From contig NZ_CP072941.1 in the NCBI RefSeq assembly GCF_018069625.1, positions 5,332,001 through 5,396,000 of the forward strand: 64,000 bases of DNA, given 5' to 3'. Positions within the stretch are counted from its first letter, which is position 1; each line of letters starts with the position of its first letter. This DNA comes from Streptomyces yatensis. GTDB lineage: Bacteria; Actinomycetota; Actinomycetes; Streptomycetales; Streptomycetaceae. Shown here piece by piece: positions 34,469-41,873 of the stretch. The notes beneath the pieces are model-generated. The model saw nothing but the letters and a program-made list of their open reading frames with translations. It did no database searches and had not been told where the DNA came from. The translations under genes were made by a program, and so were the position numbers.

Positions 34469-34513
34469 TTGACATCTGGTGCGCACCAGATGCAACCTTC
34501 TGGTGCGCACCAG
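34469..34513 (+). promoter_or_regulatory. Transfer-operon promoter with twin CTGGTGCGCACCAG operators
   Basis: TTGACA at 34,469-34,474 is a good -35 box; it overlaps the first of two copies of the palindrome CTGGTGCGCACCAG (34,476-34,489 and 34,500-34,513). The copies are 24 bp apart centre to centre, and the first extends to a 20-bp perfect palindrome. A repressor bound here would block RNA polymerase, so this is probably the main control point of the transfer/replication operon. The binder is probably the XRE or a GntR protein of the element. The -10 box is not clear. Confidence 0.65.
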
Positions 34514-34623
34514 TTGGAAGCGCAAACGCTCCGCAGGTTTGCTGCGGCATTCAATCAACGCTCAGGAGCGGCGACCCACCGCCAAGCAAGTACGCCGCTC
34601 CCGCCCCTGAAGGGACCTCCATC

Positions 34624-34971
34624 ATGCGTCAGATTCCCGTCGACACGTCCGCCGCGACCGTGATGGTCGCCAAGCCCGCCCAGCCGAAGGTCCGTGACCG
34701 CCGTACCGGCGAGATCGCCTTGGACGCGGACGGTGTGAAGCTGATGACCGTGGACGTGATGTTCGCGGCCAACGACGACGTCGAGATCCTGTCCATCGCC
34801 GTCCCGGAGACCGGTATCTCCGGTGACCTGGCCATGGGCACCCCGGTCGCGCTCACGGGCCTGATCGCCCGGCCGTGGGAGAACGAGTTCAACGGTCAGA
34901 AGCGGCACGGGATCGCCTTCCGCGCCGTCGCGGTCACTTCCCTCGCCGCCACGGGCGCGAAGGCGGCCTGA
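34624..34971 (+). CDS. Small conserved AICE transfer-operon protein
   Basis: A 115-residue beta-rich protein. It is a clear homologue of the 112-residue protein of AICE 2 (63,395-63,733): both share a DRRTGE/PETGE-x-D start, a VPE(T/S)G motif, an LxxGxPV segment, PW-(E/A) followed by FNGQ, and a RA(V/A)A end. First gene of the rightward operon, with a GAAGGGA ribosome site before the ATG. Function unknown; the beta-rich, Gly-punctuated pattern could be an OB-like fold. Confidence 0.72.
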   Translation: MRQIPVDTSAATVMVAKPAQPKVRDRRTGEIALDADGVKLMTVDVMFAANDDVEILSIAVPETGISGDLAMGTPVALTGLIARPWENEFNGQKRHGIAFRAVAVTSLAATGAKAA

Positions 34972-34973
34972 CC

Positions 34974-36329
34974 ATGACCTGGTTCATGGTCGCCGTGGTG
35001 GTGGTCGTCGCTGCTGCGGGTCTCCTGCGGTGGCGGCGCCCCGCCTGGTACTGGCTCTCCATCGGCGTTACTCTCGCCACCATGCGGGTCCTGGTCCGCT
35101 ACGCCGCCGTCATGGACGCCTGCGGACTGACCGTTCCGCCCGCCCGCTGGCGCCTGACCCTGGCTCGGATGGCTGGCCGGGAGGTGCCGGGCCCCCGCCC
35201 GCCGCGCATCCTGCGTCTGCGCCCGACCCGCACCGGCCTGGTGCTGCGGCTCAAGCTCAGGCCCGGACAGGACGCCTTCGACGTCGCCGCCACCACCGAC
35301 CGGCTCCGCCACTCCTTCGGCCTGTACGGGGTCACCTCCCGTGAGGTCCGCTCAGGTGTGGTGGAGGTGCGGATGACCGGCTACGACGTGCTCAAGCGGG
35401 TGCAGATGCCCGCCCGGCTCGACACCCGGCTGATGCGGGTCCCGGTCGCCCTGCGCGAGGACGGCTCGGTGCACTACCGCGACTACCGAGCTGTCCCGCA
35501 TGGGCTGACCCTCGGTGCCACGGAGTCCGGTAAGTCCGTCTACCAGCGCAACCTGGTCGCCGGGCTCGCCTCGCACCATGTCGCCTTGGTCGGCATCGAC
35601 TGCAAGCAGGGCGTGGAGCTGTTCCCCCTGGCCCGCCGGTTCTCCGCGCTCGCCGATAACCCCGACACCGCGCTGGAGCTGCTGGAGGCGCTGGTGACGC
35701 ATATGGAGGAGGTGTACCAGCTCATCCGGGCCGAGCAACGGATCAGCGTCGCCGTGCCGGATGCGGAGATCGCCAGCGACATCTGGGACCTGCCCGAAGA
35801 CATCCGACCGGTACCGGTCGTGGTCCTGGTCGACGAGGTCGCCGAGCTCGCCCTGTACGCCACCAAGGACGAGGAGAAGCGCCGGGACCGGATCATCACC
35901 GCTCTCGTCCGCATCGCCCAGCTCGGCCGCGCGGCCGGCATCTACCTGGAGATCTGCGGGCAGCGCTTCGGCTCCGAACTCGGCAAGGGCATCACCATGC
36001 TCCGCGCCCAGCTCACCGGCCGCACCGCCCACCGCGTCAACGACGAAACATCCGCCAACATGGCCTTCGGCGACATCGCACCCGACGCCGTGCTGGCAGC
36101 GATCCAGATCCCGGCCGAGACCCGCGGCCTGGCCATCGCGGCCGATTCGACCGGCGGCTGGCACCGCGTCCGGGCCCCGCACACCTCGCTGCGCGAGGCC
36201 GTGAACATCTGCAACAAGCATGCCCACCGCACCCCCGACGTGCCCGCCTTGGCGGCCTTCCGCCCCGTCACCGCAGCAGTGCCTTCGGCCCGGGACCGGC
36301 TGTCCAAGACAGCCCCCGCCACCGCCTGA
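34974..36329 (+). CDS. traSA: TraSA-like FtsK/SpoIIIE DNA translocase
   Basis: A 451-residue septal DNA translocase that moves double-stranded plasmid DNA between mycelia, as TraSA of pSAM2 does. Two N-terminal membrane helices (residues about 1-50) are followed by the motor domain. Walker A reads LGATESGKSVYQRN, Walker B VPVVVLVDEVAELAL, and GRAAGIYLEICGQRFG and GRTAHRVNDETSANMAFGD are typical of the family. It starts 2 bp after the preceding stop. Only this one protein plus Spd proteins are needed for intermycelial transfer in such elements. Confidence 0.93.
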   Translation: MTWFMVAVVVVVAAAGLLRWRRPAWYWLSIGVTLATMRVLVRYAAVMDACGLTVPPARWRLTLARMAGREVPGPRPPRILRLRPTRTGLVLRLKLRPGQDAFDVAATTDRLRHSFGLYGVTSREVRSGVVEVRMTGYDVLKRVQMPARLDTRLMRVPVALREDGSVHYRDYRAVPHGLTLGATESGKSVYQRNLVAGLASHHVALVGIDCKQGVELFPLARRFSALADNPDTALELLEALVTHMEEVYQLIRAEQRISVAVPDAEIASDIWDLPEDIRPVPVVVLVDEVAELALYATKDEEKRRDRIITALVRIAQLGRAAGIYLEICGQRFGSELGKGITMLRAQLTGRTAHRVNDETSANMAFGDIAPDAVLAAIQIPAETRGLAIAADSTGGWHRVRAPHTSLREAVNICNKHAHRTPDVPALAAFRPVTAAVPSARDRLSKTAPATA

Positions 36330-36414
36330 CCCTCACCCTCCCCTCCGGTCGGCGTGACCGTTTTCGCGCCAGGTCCCTACCCCTCCCATGCCCGACGACA
36401 GGAAGGAACCCGTG

Positions 36415-37095
36415 ATGGCCCGCCTGCGTGTCGACGCCGTCCTGGTCCAGGCCGTAATCGCCGGGGCGCTGTCCTTCGCCCATCTGCACGATCTGGCCGC
36501 TGCTGCCGGACAGGACGGCTGGAAAGCCTGGGCCTACCCGATCAGCGTCGACCTGCTCCTGGTTGCCGCCTGGCGTCGACTGCGCACCGGCGGGCCCACC
36601 CGGCTGGCCTGGTGCTGGTTCCTCATCGCCCTGGCTGCCTCCCTCGGCGCCAACGTCGCCACCGCCGGACTCCTCGACATGCACCACGTTCCCGCCTGGC
36701 TGCGCATCCTCGTCGCCGCCTGGCCCGCCCTGGCCTTCATGGGCGGCACCCTCCTCGCCCACACCACCACCCACCCGGAGCCGGAAGCGTCGGCGCACTC
36801 CGACTCGACACCCCAGCCTCCGGCCGCCGAGAACGAGCAACAGCCCGAATCCGCACTCGCGCCGGTGGCCGACGTCGAGGAACGCGCCGCGCCTCCCGCC
36901 CCCGAGCCTCAGCCCACCCCGGCCCCGCCCGCTGCTCCCGCTGTGCCGGTCCCGGCCGCGCTGGTCGACCACGCCCGCAAGGTCGCCGACGACCACCACG
37001 CCCGCACCGGGACCCCGATCGACACCGACACCCTCCGCACCCGTCTCGGTGTCCCGCCCCAGCTCGCCGATGCCATCGCGGCCCAGCTCGCCTGA
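36415..37095 (+). CDS. DUF2637 membrane protein, Spd/SpdB2-like spread protein
   Basis: A 226-residue protein. The N-terminal half has about four helices (VLVQAVIAGALSFAHLHDLA, WAYPISVDLLLVAAW, LAWCWFLIALAASLGANV, ILVAAWPALAFMGGTLLA); then a long Pro/Glu linker and a C-terminal helical domain (DHARKVADDHHARTG, LRTRLGVPPQLADAIAAQLA). The homologue in AICE 2 (61,086-61,754) has the same architecture. Such proteins help spread of the element within the recipient mycelium. Confidence 0.82.
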   Translation: MARLRVDAVLVQAVIAGALSFAHLHDLAAAAGQDGWKAWAYPISVDLLLVAAWRRLRTGGPTRLAWCWFLIALAASLGANVATAGLLDMHHVPAWLRILVAAWPALAFMGGTLLAHTTTHPEPEASAHSDSTPQPPAAENEQQPESALAPVADVEERAAPPAPEPQPTPAPPAAPAVPVPAALVDHARKVADDHHARTGTPIDTDTLRTRLGVPPQLADAIAAQLA

Positions 37096-37117
37096 CACCG
37101 AAAGGAAGCGACGCCCC

Positions 37118-37312
37118 ATGACCCGTGATCCGGCTGGCCTGACCGCTGTCGATTACCTCGACGGCGCCCGCGAGATGGCCGCTGCCGACCGGCCCTTCCT
37201 CGCCCACCTGCTCGCCGAGGAAGCCGCCCAACGCACCACCGACCCGGCCACCGCAGCCGGTATCCGCGCCAGCTTCCCCGACCCGACGACCACACGAACG
37301 GAGATCGACTGA
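37118..37312 (+). CDS. Small hypothetical transfer-operon protein
   Basis: A 64-residue soluble helical protein, MTRDPAGLTAVDYLDGAREM to the end, preceded by AAAGGAAG. It follows the DUF2637 gene by 22 bp and precedes the next gene by 1 bp. This operon position is common for short helical proteins in Streptomyces AICEs; role unknown. Confidence 0.65.
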   Translation: MTRDPAGLTAVDYLDGAREMAAADRPFLAHLLAEEAAQRTTDPATAAGIRASFPDPTTTRTEID

Positions 37313-37313
37313 G

Positions 37314-37505
37314 ATGCCCGCCCGCGACCACTTCCACTCCGTGATGCGGATCGGCCCGGTGCAGATCGGCACTCACCGCGACCGGAACGGCCGCACCGTG
37401 CACGCCGTCGTGTGCACCGCCGACCGCTGCGGCTGGTCCGCCGACTACTCCAGCCAGTCCGCCGCCCAGCTCGCCGCCCGTACCCACCGCTGCCGCATCA
37501 ACTGA
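37314..37505 (+). CDS. Mobile element transfer protein (small, Cys/His)
   Basis: A 63-residue protein with a pattern seen in the small family annotated as mobile element transfer protein: RIGPVQIGTHRDRNGRTVHAVVC followed by DRCGWSADYSSQSAAQLAARTHRC. The paired cysteines and terminal His-x-Cys suggest a zinc knuckle. It lies 1 bp after the previous stop. Confidence 0.75.
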   Translation: MPARDHFHSVMRIGPVQIGTHRDRNGRTVHAVVCTADRCGWSADYSSQSAAQLAARTHRCRIN

Positions 37506-37519
37506 CCGGAGGTTCCGCC

Positions 37520-37675
37520 ATGGACGTCCCGCTCTGGCTCGCCCTGATCGTCGTCGGCTGGCTCGGCGTCAAGCTCGTCCGTCCGCCCTGGTGGCTCATC
37601 GCCGTACTCCTCCTCGGCGGCTACCTCCTCGCCGAGAGCGGCTTGGCCTCCGTCGCCGATACCACCGTCAAGTAA
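37520..37675 (+). CDS. Small Spd-like membrane protein
   Basis: A 51-residue protein with two membrane helices (PLWLALIVVGWLGVKLV and WWLIAVLLLGGYLLAESG). A GGAGG ribosome site precedes it. Position matches the spdC-like gene in pSAM2-type operons; spread function inferred. Confidence 0.72.
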   Translation: MDVPLWLALIVVGWLGVKLVRPPWWLIAVLLLGGYLLAESGLASVADTTVK

Positions 37676-37695
37676 CCCAGGAAGGAGAACCACCC

Positions 37696-38004
37696 ATGCT
37701 CCGGCCCAAGCACCCGACCATGCCTCAGCCCACCGGCCTGGTCACCCCGCAGACCCCGACCACCATCACCCCTGGCACTCCGGCCCTGCCGCCGACACCC
37801 AACGCCCCGGCCTCTACCCGGCCGGTCGTGCAGCTCACCCCCGGCAGCGCGATAGCCCTCGTCGGCGGCGGCACGGCCGTGGTCCTGGTCGTCGGCGCCG
37901 TGCTGGTCTCCATGCTCCTGGCCGTTGCCGTGACCGGCGTTTCGGTCGCCGTCTGCGCCGTCGTCCTGCGCTCCCTGCTCGCCTCCGAAGCCAAGCGCCG
38001 CTGA
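37696..38004 (+). CDS. SpdD-like membrane protein
   Basis: A 102-residue protein. A Pro/Thr-rich N-terminus (residues 1-50) precedes one or two membrane segments (IALVGGGTAVVLVVGAVLVS and LLAVAVTGVSVAVCAVVL) and a short basic end. This matches SpdD proteins of AICEs. AAGGAG ribosome site 8 bp upstream. Confidence 0.78.
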   Translation: MLRPKHPTMPQPTGLVTPQTPTTITPGTPALPPTPNAPASTRPVVQLTPGSAIALVGGGTAVVLVVGAVLVSMLLAVAVTGVSVAVCAVVLRSLLASEAKRR

Positions 38005-38094
38005 ACCGGCCCCCGGGCGGCTCCGATACCGCCAAGCATCCGCCGCCCGGGCGCCGTCCCTGTCCGATCCACTGAACCGGAAGGAAGTCCCAGC

Positions 38095-38280
38095 ATGACG
38101 CAGCGCACCAGCCCGACGCCCCGCAGTTGCCCGAACTGCGACGGCTTCGCCTCCGCCGCCATCACCACCGGCGGACGTAACCACCGCGGACACCTCCACA
38201 CCATCACCGCCGACTGCCCGGCCTGCCACGGCACCGGCACCCGCACCACCCGCCGCAACTGGGAGGGCGCCCGTGTCTGA
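38095..38280 (+). CDS. Zinc-knuckle protein, DnaJ-like CxxCxGxG motifs
   Basis: A 61-residue protein with CPNCDGFA near residue 12 and CPACHGTG near residue 42, the CxxCxGxG form known from DnaJ zinc domains. Its end overlaps the start of the Rep gene by 8 bp. In AICE 2 a corresponding pair (CPHCTGRG and CEECKGTG) lies inside the Rep protein itself, so this small protein probably works together with Rep. Confidence 0.75.
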   Translation: MTQRTSPTPRSCPNCDGFASAAITTGGRNHRGHLHTITADCPACHGTGTRTTRRNWEGARV

Positions 38281-39661
38281 CCTGCTCGACCCGACCATCC
38301 TCGGTGACCTGCTGAGGGTGGCTTCGGCCTCCGACTACACCCGCTGGGAAGACCAGATACGCCGCACCGGCGGCTGCGCCGACCCCATCCACCTGCGTGG
38401 CTGGGTGATCACCAAGGACAAGACCACCGGCGCCACGTTGCACCACTACACCACCGCTGACGAGCCGGGCGGACGACTCCGCGTCGCCTGCGGCAACCGC
38501 CGCGCCTCCCGCTGTCCGGCCTGCGCCTGGACCTACGCGGGCGACACGTACCACCTCATCCGCGCTGGCCTGGCCGGGGACGACCGCCGAGACATCCGCG
38601 CCACCGTCCGCGACCACCCCCGCGTCTTCGCCACCCTCACCGCGCCCTCCTTCGGCCCGGTCCACAACCGCCCCGACCGTGGCGCCTGCCGCTGCGGCAC
38701 CCACCACGCTCCAGACGCACCGGAGCTGGGCACTGCCCTCGATCCGGCCACCTACGACTACGCGGGCGCCGTGCTGTTCAACAACCACGCCGGACAGCTC
38801 TGGCAACGCTTCACCAACCGCCTACGCCGCGAGATCGCCGCCCGTGCCGGCATCACCCAGAGAGAGCTAAAGGAGCGCGCCCGCCTCTCGTACGGCAAGG
38901 TCGCCGAGTTCCAGAAGCGCGGCGCCATCCACTTCCACGCCGTCATCCGCCTCGACGGCCCCGACGGACCCAACACCCCGCCACCGTCCTGGGCCACCGT
39001 GCAGCTCCTCACCGATGCCATCCACGCCGCCGTCTCGCATGCATACACCTCCGTCTCTGTCCCGGCCGCCGAGGACCAGCCCGCTCGCACCTTCCGCTGG
39101 GGCAACCAGCTCGACGTACGGCCCGTGAAGGCGTTCGGGGACGGCTCGGACATCACCGAACAGGCCGTCGCCTCCTACGTCGCCAAGTACGCCACCAAAG
39201 CCGCCGAGACCACCGGCACCCTGGACCGTCGCATCGGCGAACTCTCCGAACTCGACCGCCACGACATCCCCGGCCACACCCGTCGCCTGATCGAAGCGTG
39301 CAAGCGGCTCGACCTGATCTACCCCGACCGGCGGCTGTGGGCCTGGGCGCACATGCTCGGCTTCCGGGGCCACTTCTCCTCCAAGTCCCGCCGCTACTCC
39401 ATCACCCTGGGTGCCCTGCGCCAGGCACGCGCCGACTACCGGGCTGCCCAGGAGACCGCTGCCCTGGGCCTGGAGGACGTTGAGCCGGACACCGTTCTCG
39501 TCCTGGCCGACTGGCAGTACGCAGGACACGGCCACACCCCCGGCGAATCCGCCCTCGCCACCACCATCCACCGCGCCCTGCAACTGAACCGCGAGATAGC
39601 TCGTGAGGCGCTGGCAACGAGGGGGAGTGGTGACCATGGACCGACTCCTCACTGTGTATGA
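38273..39661 (+). CDS. repSA: RepSA-like replication initiator
   Basis: A 462-residue rolling-circle initiator of the pSAM2 type. The HUH motif appears in RGAIHFHAVIRLDG and the tyrosine motif in VASYVAKYATKAAE; a Cys cluster ACGNRRASRCPACAWTYAGD lies near the N-terminus. WGNQLDVRP and WAHMLGFRGHFSSKSRRYS are conserved with the Rep of AICE 2. The GTG start lies inside the zinc-knuckle gene. It replicates the excised circular form. Confidence 0.9.
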   Translation: MSDLLDPTILGDLLRVASASDYTRWEDQIRRTGGCADPIHLRGWVITKDKTTGATLHHYTTADEPGGRLRVACGNRRASRCPACAWTYAGDTYHLIRAGLAGDDRRDIRATVRDHPRVFATLTAPSFGPVHNRPDRGACRCGTHHAPDAPELGTALDPATYDYAGAVLFNNHAGQLWQRFTNRLRREIAARAGITQRELKERARLSYGKVAEFQKRGAIHFHAVIRLDGPDGPNTPPPSWATVQLLTDAIHAAVSHAYTSVSVPAAEDQPARTFRWGNQLDVRPVKAFGDGSDITEQAVASYVAKYATKAAETTGTLDRRIGELSELDRHDIPGHTRRLIEACKRLDLIYPDRRLWAWAHMLGFRGHFSSKSRRYSITLGALRQARADYRAAQETAALGLEDVEPDTVLVLADWQYAGHGHTPGESALATTIHRALQLNREIAREALATRGSGDHGPTPHCV

Positions 39662-39845
39662 GGTCGCGGAGCGGCTCGGTACGGGCGTCCGCTTCCCCCG
39701 CCGCCTCATCGAGGAACGCCGCATCACCTTCGTCAAGGTTGGTCGGCACGTCCGCATACCCGAGAGCGCTGTAGAAGCGTTTGTGGGCGCCAACACCGTG
39801 GAGCCGATCGCCCTGCGGCTTACGGGACTCAGGAGGGCTGCCTGA
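39636..39845 (+). CDS. xis: Excisionase (Xis), MerR-like HTH
   Basis: A 69-residue helix-turn-helix protein: DRLLTVYEVAERLGTGVRFPRRLIEERRI is the recognition region, followed by FVKVGRHVRIPESAVEAFV. The start overlaps the end of the Rep gene by 26 bp and its stop overlaps the Int start (TGATG). In this class Xis directs excision with Int. Confidence 0.87.
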   Translation: MDRLLTVYEVAERLGTGVRFPRRLIEERRITFVKVGRHVRIPESAVEAFVGANTVEPIALRLTGLRRAA

Positions 39846-41023
39846 TGGCTGGCAAGCGCAAATCCCGCCGGGACTTCGGACGCGTGCGTAAGCTGCCCTC
39901 TGGCCGGTTCCAGGCTCGGTATCCGGGACCTGACGGTGTCCTGCGTCCGGCGGATCGAACCTTCGCAACGTCGACGGACGCGGATCGCTGGCTGATACGG
40001 AAGCGCATTGAGATCGAAGAGGGGCGCTGGCTCGATCCGGTCGAGGGGCAGACGACCGTACGCGACTGGGCTGCCCGCTGGCTCGCTGCCGTCTCGCCGC
40101 AGCTCAAGCACAAGACGCAAGCCTCGTACCGGTCGCTGATCAACTCGCTGATCAATCCGGCACTCGGTGACCGCGAACTGTCGACCCTCCGGCCGATCAC
40201 GATCGCTGAGTGGGTCGGCGCGATGAAGACCAAGGGGCTCAGCGCGTCACGTATCCGGCAGGCGTACCGGGTCCTGTCGCAGATCATGAGGGCGGCCGTC
40301 GACAACGACATGATCCCGCAGACGCCGTGCCGGGGCGTGAAGCTGCCGAGGATGCCGCAGACTGAGCCGCACATCCTCACGCCGCTCGAAGCCTCCCGGA
40401 TCGTACGGAGTGCCGACAAGCCGCATGACCTGTTGATCGCGCTCCTCGCGTATGCGGGACTGCGCGTCGGTGAGGCGTTCGCCCTCCGGCGCATAGACAT
40501 CGACGTGCCCGGCGGCTTCGTCCTGGTCGATGAGAACCTGGCAGAGGCCAACGGCACCTTGGTCTTCGACACGCCGAAGTCTCACCAGAAGCGGCTCCTG
40601 CGAGTCGGCCCGTCGCTCGCTAAGCGGCTCGGTCGGTACCTGGAGTCCCTGCCGGGCGGAGATGACGCGCTCCTGTTCACGACCCCGGGCGGCAAGCCGC
40701 TGCGCTACAACCAGTGGCGCAAGGCGTACTTCGACCCTGCGGTGACGGCGGCCGGGCTGACCGACGTGACCCCACACGACCTTCGCGCCTCACACGGAAC
40801 GTGGGTCGCCGATCAGTACGGCGTGATGACCGCGGCCCACCGGCTCGGTCACTCGAACGCGAGCGTCACGACCCGGCACTACGCCCGACCGGTCGCCGGA
40901 CGCGATGACCAGGTGGCCGAAGCGGCGGACTCCTGGCTCAGCGGGCACAACCATGAGCCTGGGGCACGTAGCGGGCACGACGACGATGACGATGGCTCCG
41001 CTGGGGCGCTCGCACCCCTCTGA
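39845..41023 (+). CDS. int: Tyrosine recombinase integrase of AICE 1
   Basis: A 392-residue site-specific recombinase. The N-terminal arm-binding and core-binding domains come first (residues about 1-170), then the catalytic domain with Arg in LAYAGLRVGEAFALR, His-x-x-Arg in PHDLRASHG, His in AHRLGHSNAS and the Tyr in TTRHYARP. Ends 39 bp before the right attachment repeat. Catalyses attP x attB recombination at tRNA-Ser(UGA). Confidence 0.95.
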   Translation: MAGKRKSRRDFGRVRKLPSGRFQARYPGPDGVLRPADRTFATSTDADRWLIRKRIEIEEGRWLDPVEGQTTVRDWAARWLAAVSPQLKHKTQASYRSLINSLINPALGDRELSTLRPITIAEWVGAMKTKGLSASRIRQAYRVLSQIMRAAVDNDMIPQTPCRGVKLPRMPQTEPHILTPLEASRIVRSADKPHDLLIALLAYAGLRVGEAFALRRIDIDVPGGFVLVDENLAEANGTLVFDTPKSHQKRLLRVGPSLAKRLGRYLESLPGGDDALLFTTPGGKPLRYNQWRKAYFDPAVTAAGLTDVTPHDLRASHGTWVADQYGVMTAAHRLGHSNASVTTRHYARPVAGRDDQVAEAADSWLSGHNHEPGARSGHDDDDDGSAGALAPL

Positions 41024-41062
41024 CCTGCGACAGAACGAGCAGTCTGCATGATCACCGAAAGA

Positions 41063-41120
41063 TCTTGAAAACCGTCGTGGCAGCGATGTCACCGAGGGTT
41101 CAAATCCCTCAGCCTCCGCA
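41063..41120. repeat. attR: 58-bp direct repeat, right end of AICE 1
   Basis: Perfect copy of 18,645-18,702. It carries the 3' part of tRNA-Ser without the 5' half, so it is not a functional tRNA gene. Confidence 0.95.
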
Positions 41121-41124
41121 AGTG

Positions 41125-41161
41125 AACGGCCCCTGACCAGGTGAGACGGTCGGGGGCCGTT
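41125..41161 (+). terminator. Hairpin related to the tRNA-Ser terminator
   Basis: AACGGCCCC pairs with GGGGCCGTT. Sequence and position relative to the repeat closely follow the hairpin at 18,709-18,743, with a few substitutions. It can end rightward transcription leaving the integrase gene. Confidence 0.65.
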
Positions 41162-41455
41162 GGCATGCGCGCTACCCGCCCGCGTGGACCATCGGTGGGC
41201 CCGGGCTTCCGGCGTTGGCCGTTCGGGACAAGGGGGGCGGGCGTCGGCGGTTCTGGCCGGGGGTGGGCGGGGTTGGATCTGGCCGAAAAGCTATGGGTGG
41301 GGGCGTTGGTGCAGGTCAGGGTGGGGGGAAGGGGCTTGTGGGGGTGGGCCGGGTGGCGGGGGTGGGGGATGTGGGCTTTTAGTTGTAGCTAAAGGTGGGA
41401 TCCTGTCGCTGAGGGGTGTGAAGCCCAACGGTCGGCACCGTGCGCTGGGAGAGTG
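41162..41455. other. GC-rich spacer after AICE 1
   Basis: About 290 bp of G-rich sequence on the plus strand (many GGGTGGGGG-type runs, 41,210-41,380) without a convincing gene. Probably the promoter region of the XRE gene that follows. Confidence 0.4.
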
Positions 41456-41788
41456 ATGAGTGTGCCGTGGAAAGGCAAGGGTTCGAAGGGGGAGGCCGCG
41501 GACTGTGCGGGGGCGCGGCTGGCGCGTCAGGCCACCGTGGAGGTCGCGGGGTTGCTGGGGAAGCGCGACATGAGCCGTGCTGACCTCGCCAGGCTCATGG
41601 ATGTCAGTCCGGGGCGAGTGAGTCAAATACTCTCCGGGGACGAGAATCTGACGCTGCGGAGCCTGGCTGCCGTGGCCGAGGCCCTGGATCTGGACGTCAA
41701 GATCAGTTTTGTGGAGCCCAAGGAGGACGGGGCTCGTCGGACGGGTGGGCTGGGCGATGGGTCCGATGCCTTTGTCTACGCTCCCTGA
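41456..41788 (+). CDS. XRE-family helix-turn-helix protein
   Basis: A 110-residue protein. The HTH lies at residues about 30-85: AGLLGKRDMSRADLARLMDV, SPGRVSQILSGDENLTLRSLAAVAEALDLDVKI (split). The architecture resembles HigA-type antitoxins and small phage-like repressors, but no toxin gene is adjacent. It is outside the attachment repeats. Start chosen at ATG 41,456; a GTG one codon earlier is possible. Confidence 0.8.
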   Translation: MSVPWKGKGSKGEAADCAGARLARQATVEVAGLLGKRDMSRADLARLMDVSPGRVSQILSGDENLTLRSLAAVAEALDLDVKISFVEPKEDGARRTGGLGDGSDAFVYAP

Positions 41789-41873
41789 GCGTCGCTGACG
41801 GGCGGTGTGGTGTGCGGCGTCGTCGGGCCAGGGGCGTGTCGCTCAGGGGCGCCTCGCTCAGGGGCGGAGTCGC

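Larger units (their letters stand above)
18645..41120. mobile_element. AICE 1: integrative and conjugative element in tRNA-Ser(UGA)
   Basis: About 22.4 kb bounded by perfect 58-bp direct repeats. Backbone genes, all at the right end: GntR-Nudix (Pif-like), XRE regulator, small transfer protein, TraSA-like translocase, Spd-like proteins, RepSA-like initiator, Xis and Int, with Int next to the right repeat as in pSAM2. The left end carries a GntR/UTRA regulator and small genes. The middle (about 21.3-32.0 kb) is cargo with lower GC. All backbone genes look intact, so the element may still be able to excise. Confidence 0.92.

Noticed and set aside
34875-34973. Longer N-terminus of the TraSA-like protein
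   Set aside because: The extra codons overlap the preceding gene and are Arg-rich shadow sequence; the ATG at 34,974 directly precedes the membrane helix.
41063-41120. Second tRNA-Ser gene at the right end of AICE 1
   Set aside because: Only the 3' part from the anticodon arm is present; the acceptor 5' strand and D arm are missing.
41456-41788. HigA-type antitoxin of a toxin-antitoxin pair
   Set aside because: The HTH fits, but neither side has a small toxin-like gene in the same direction.
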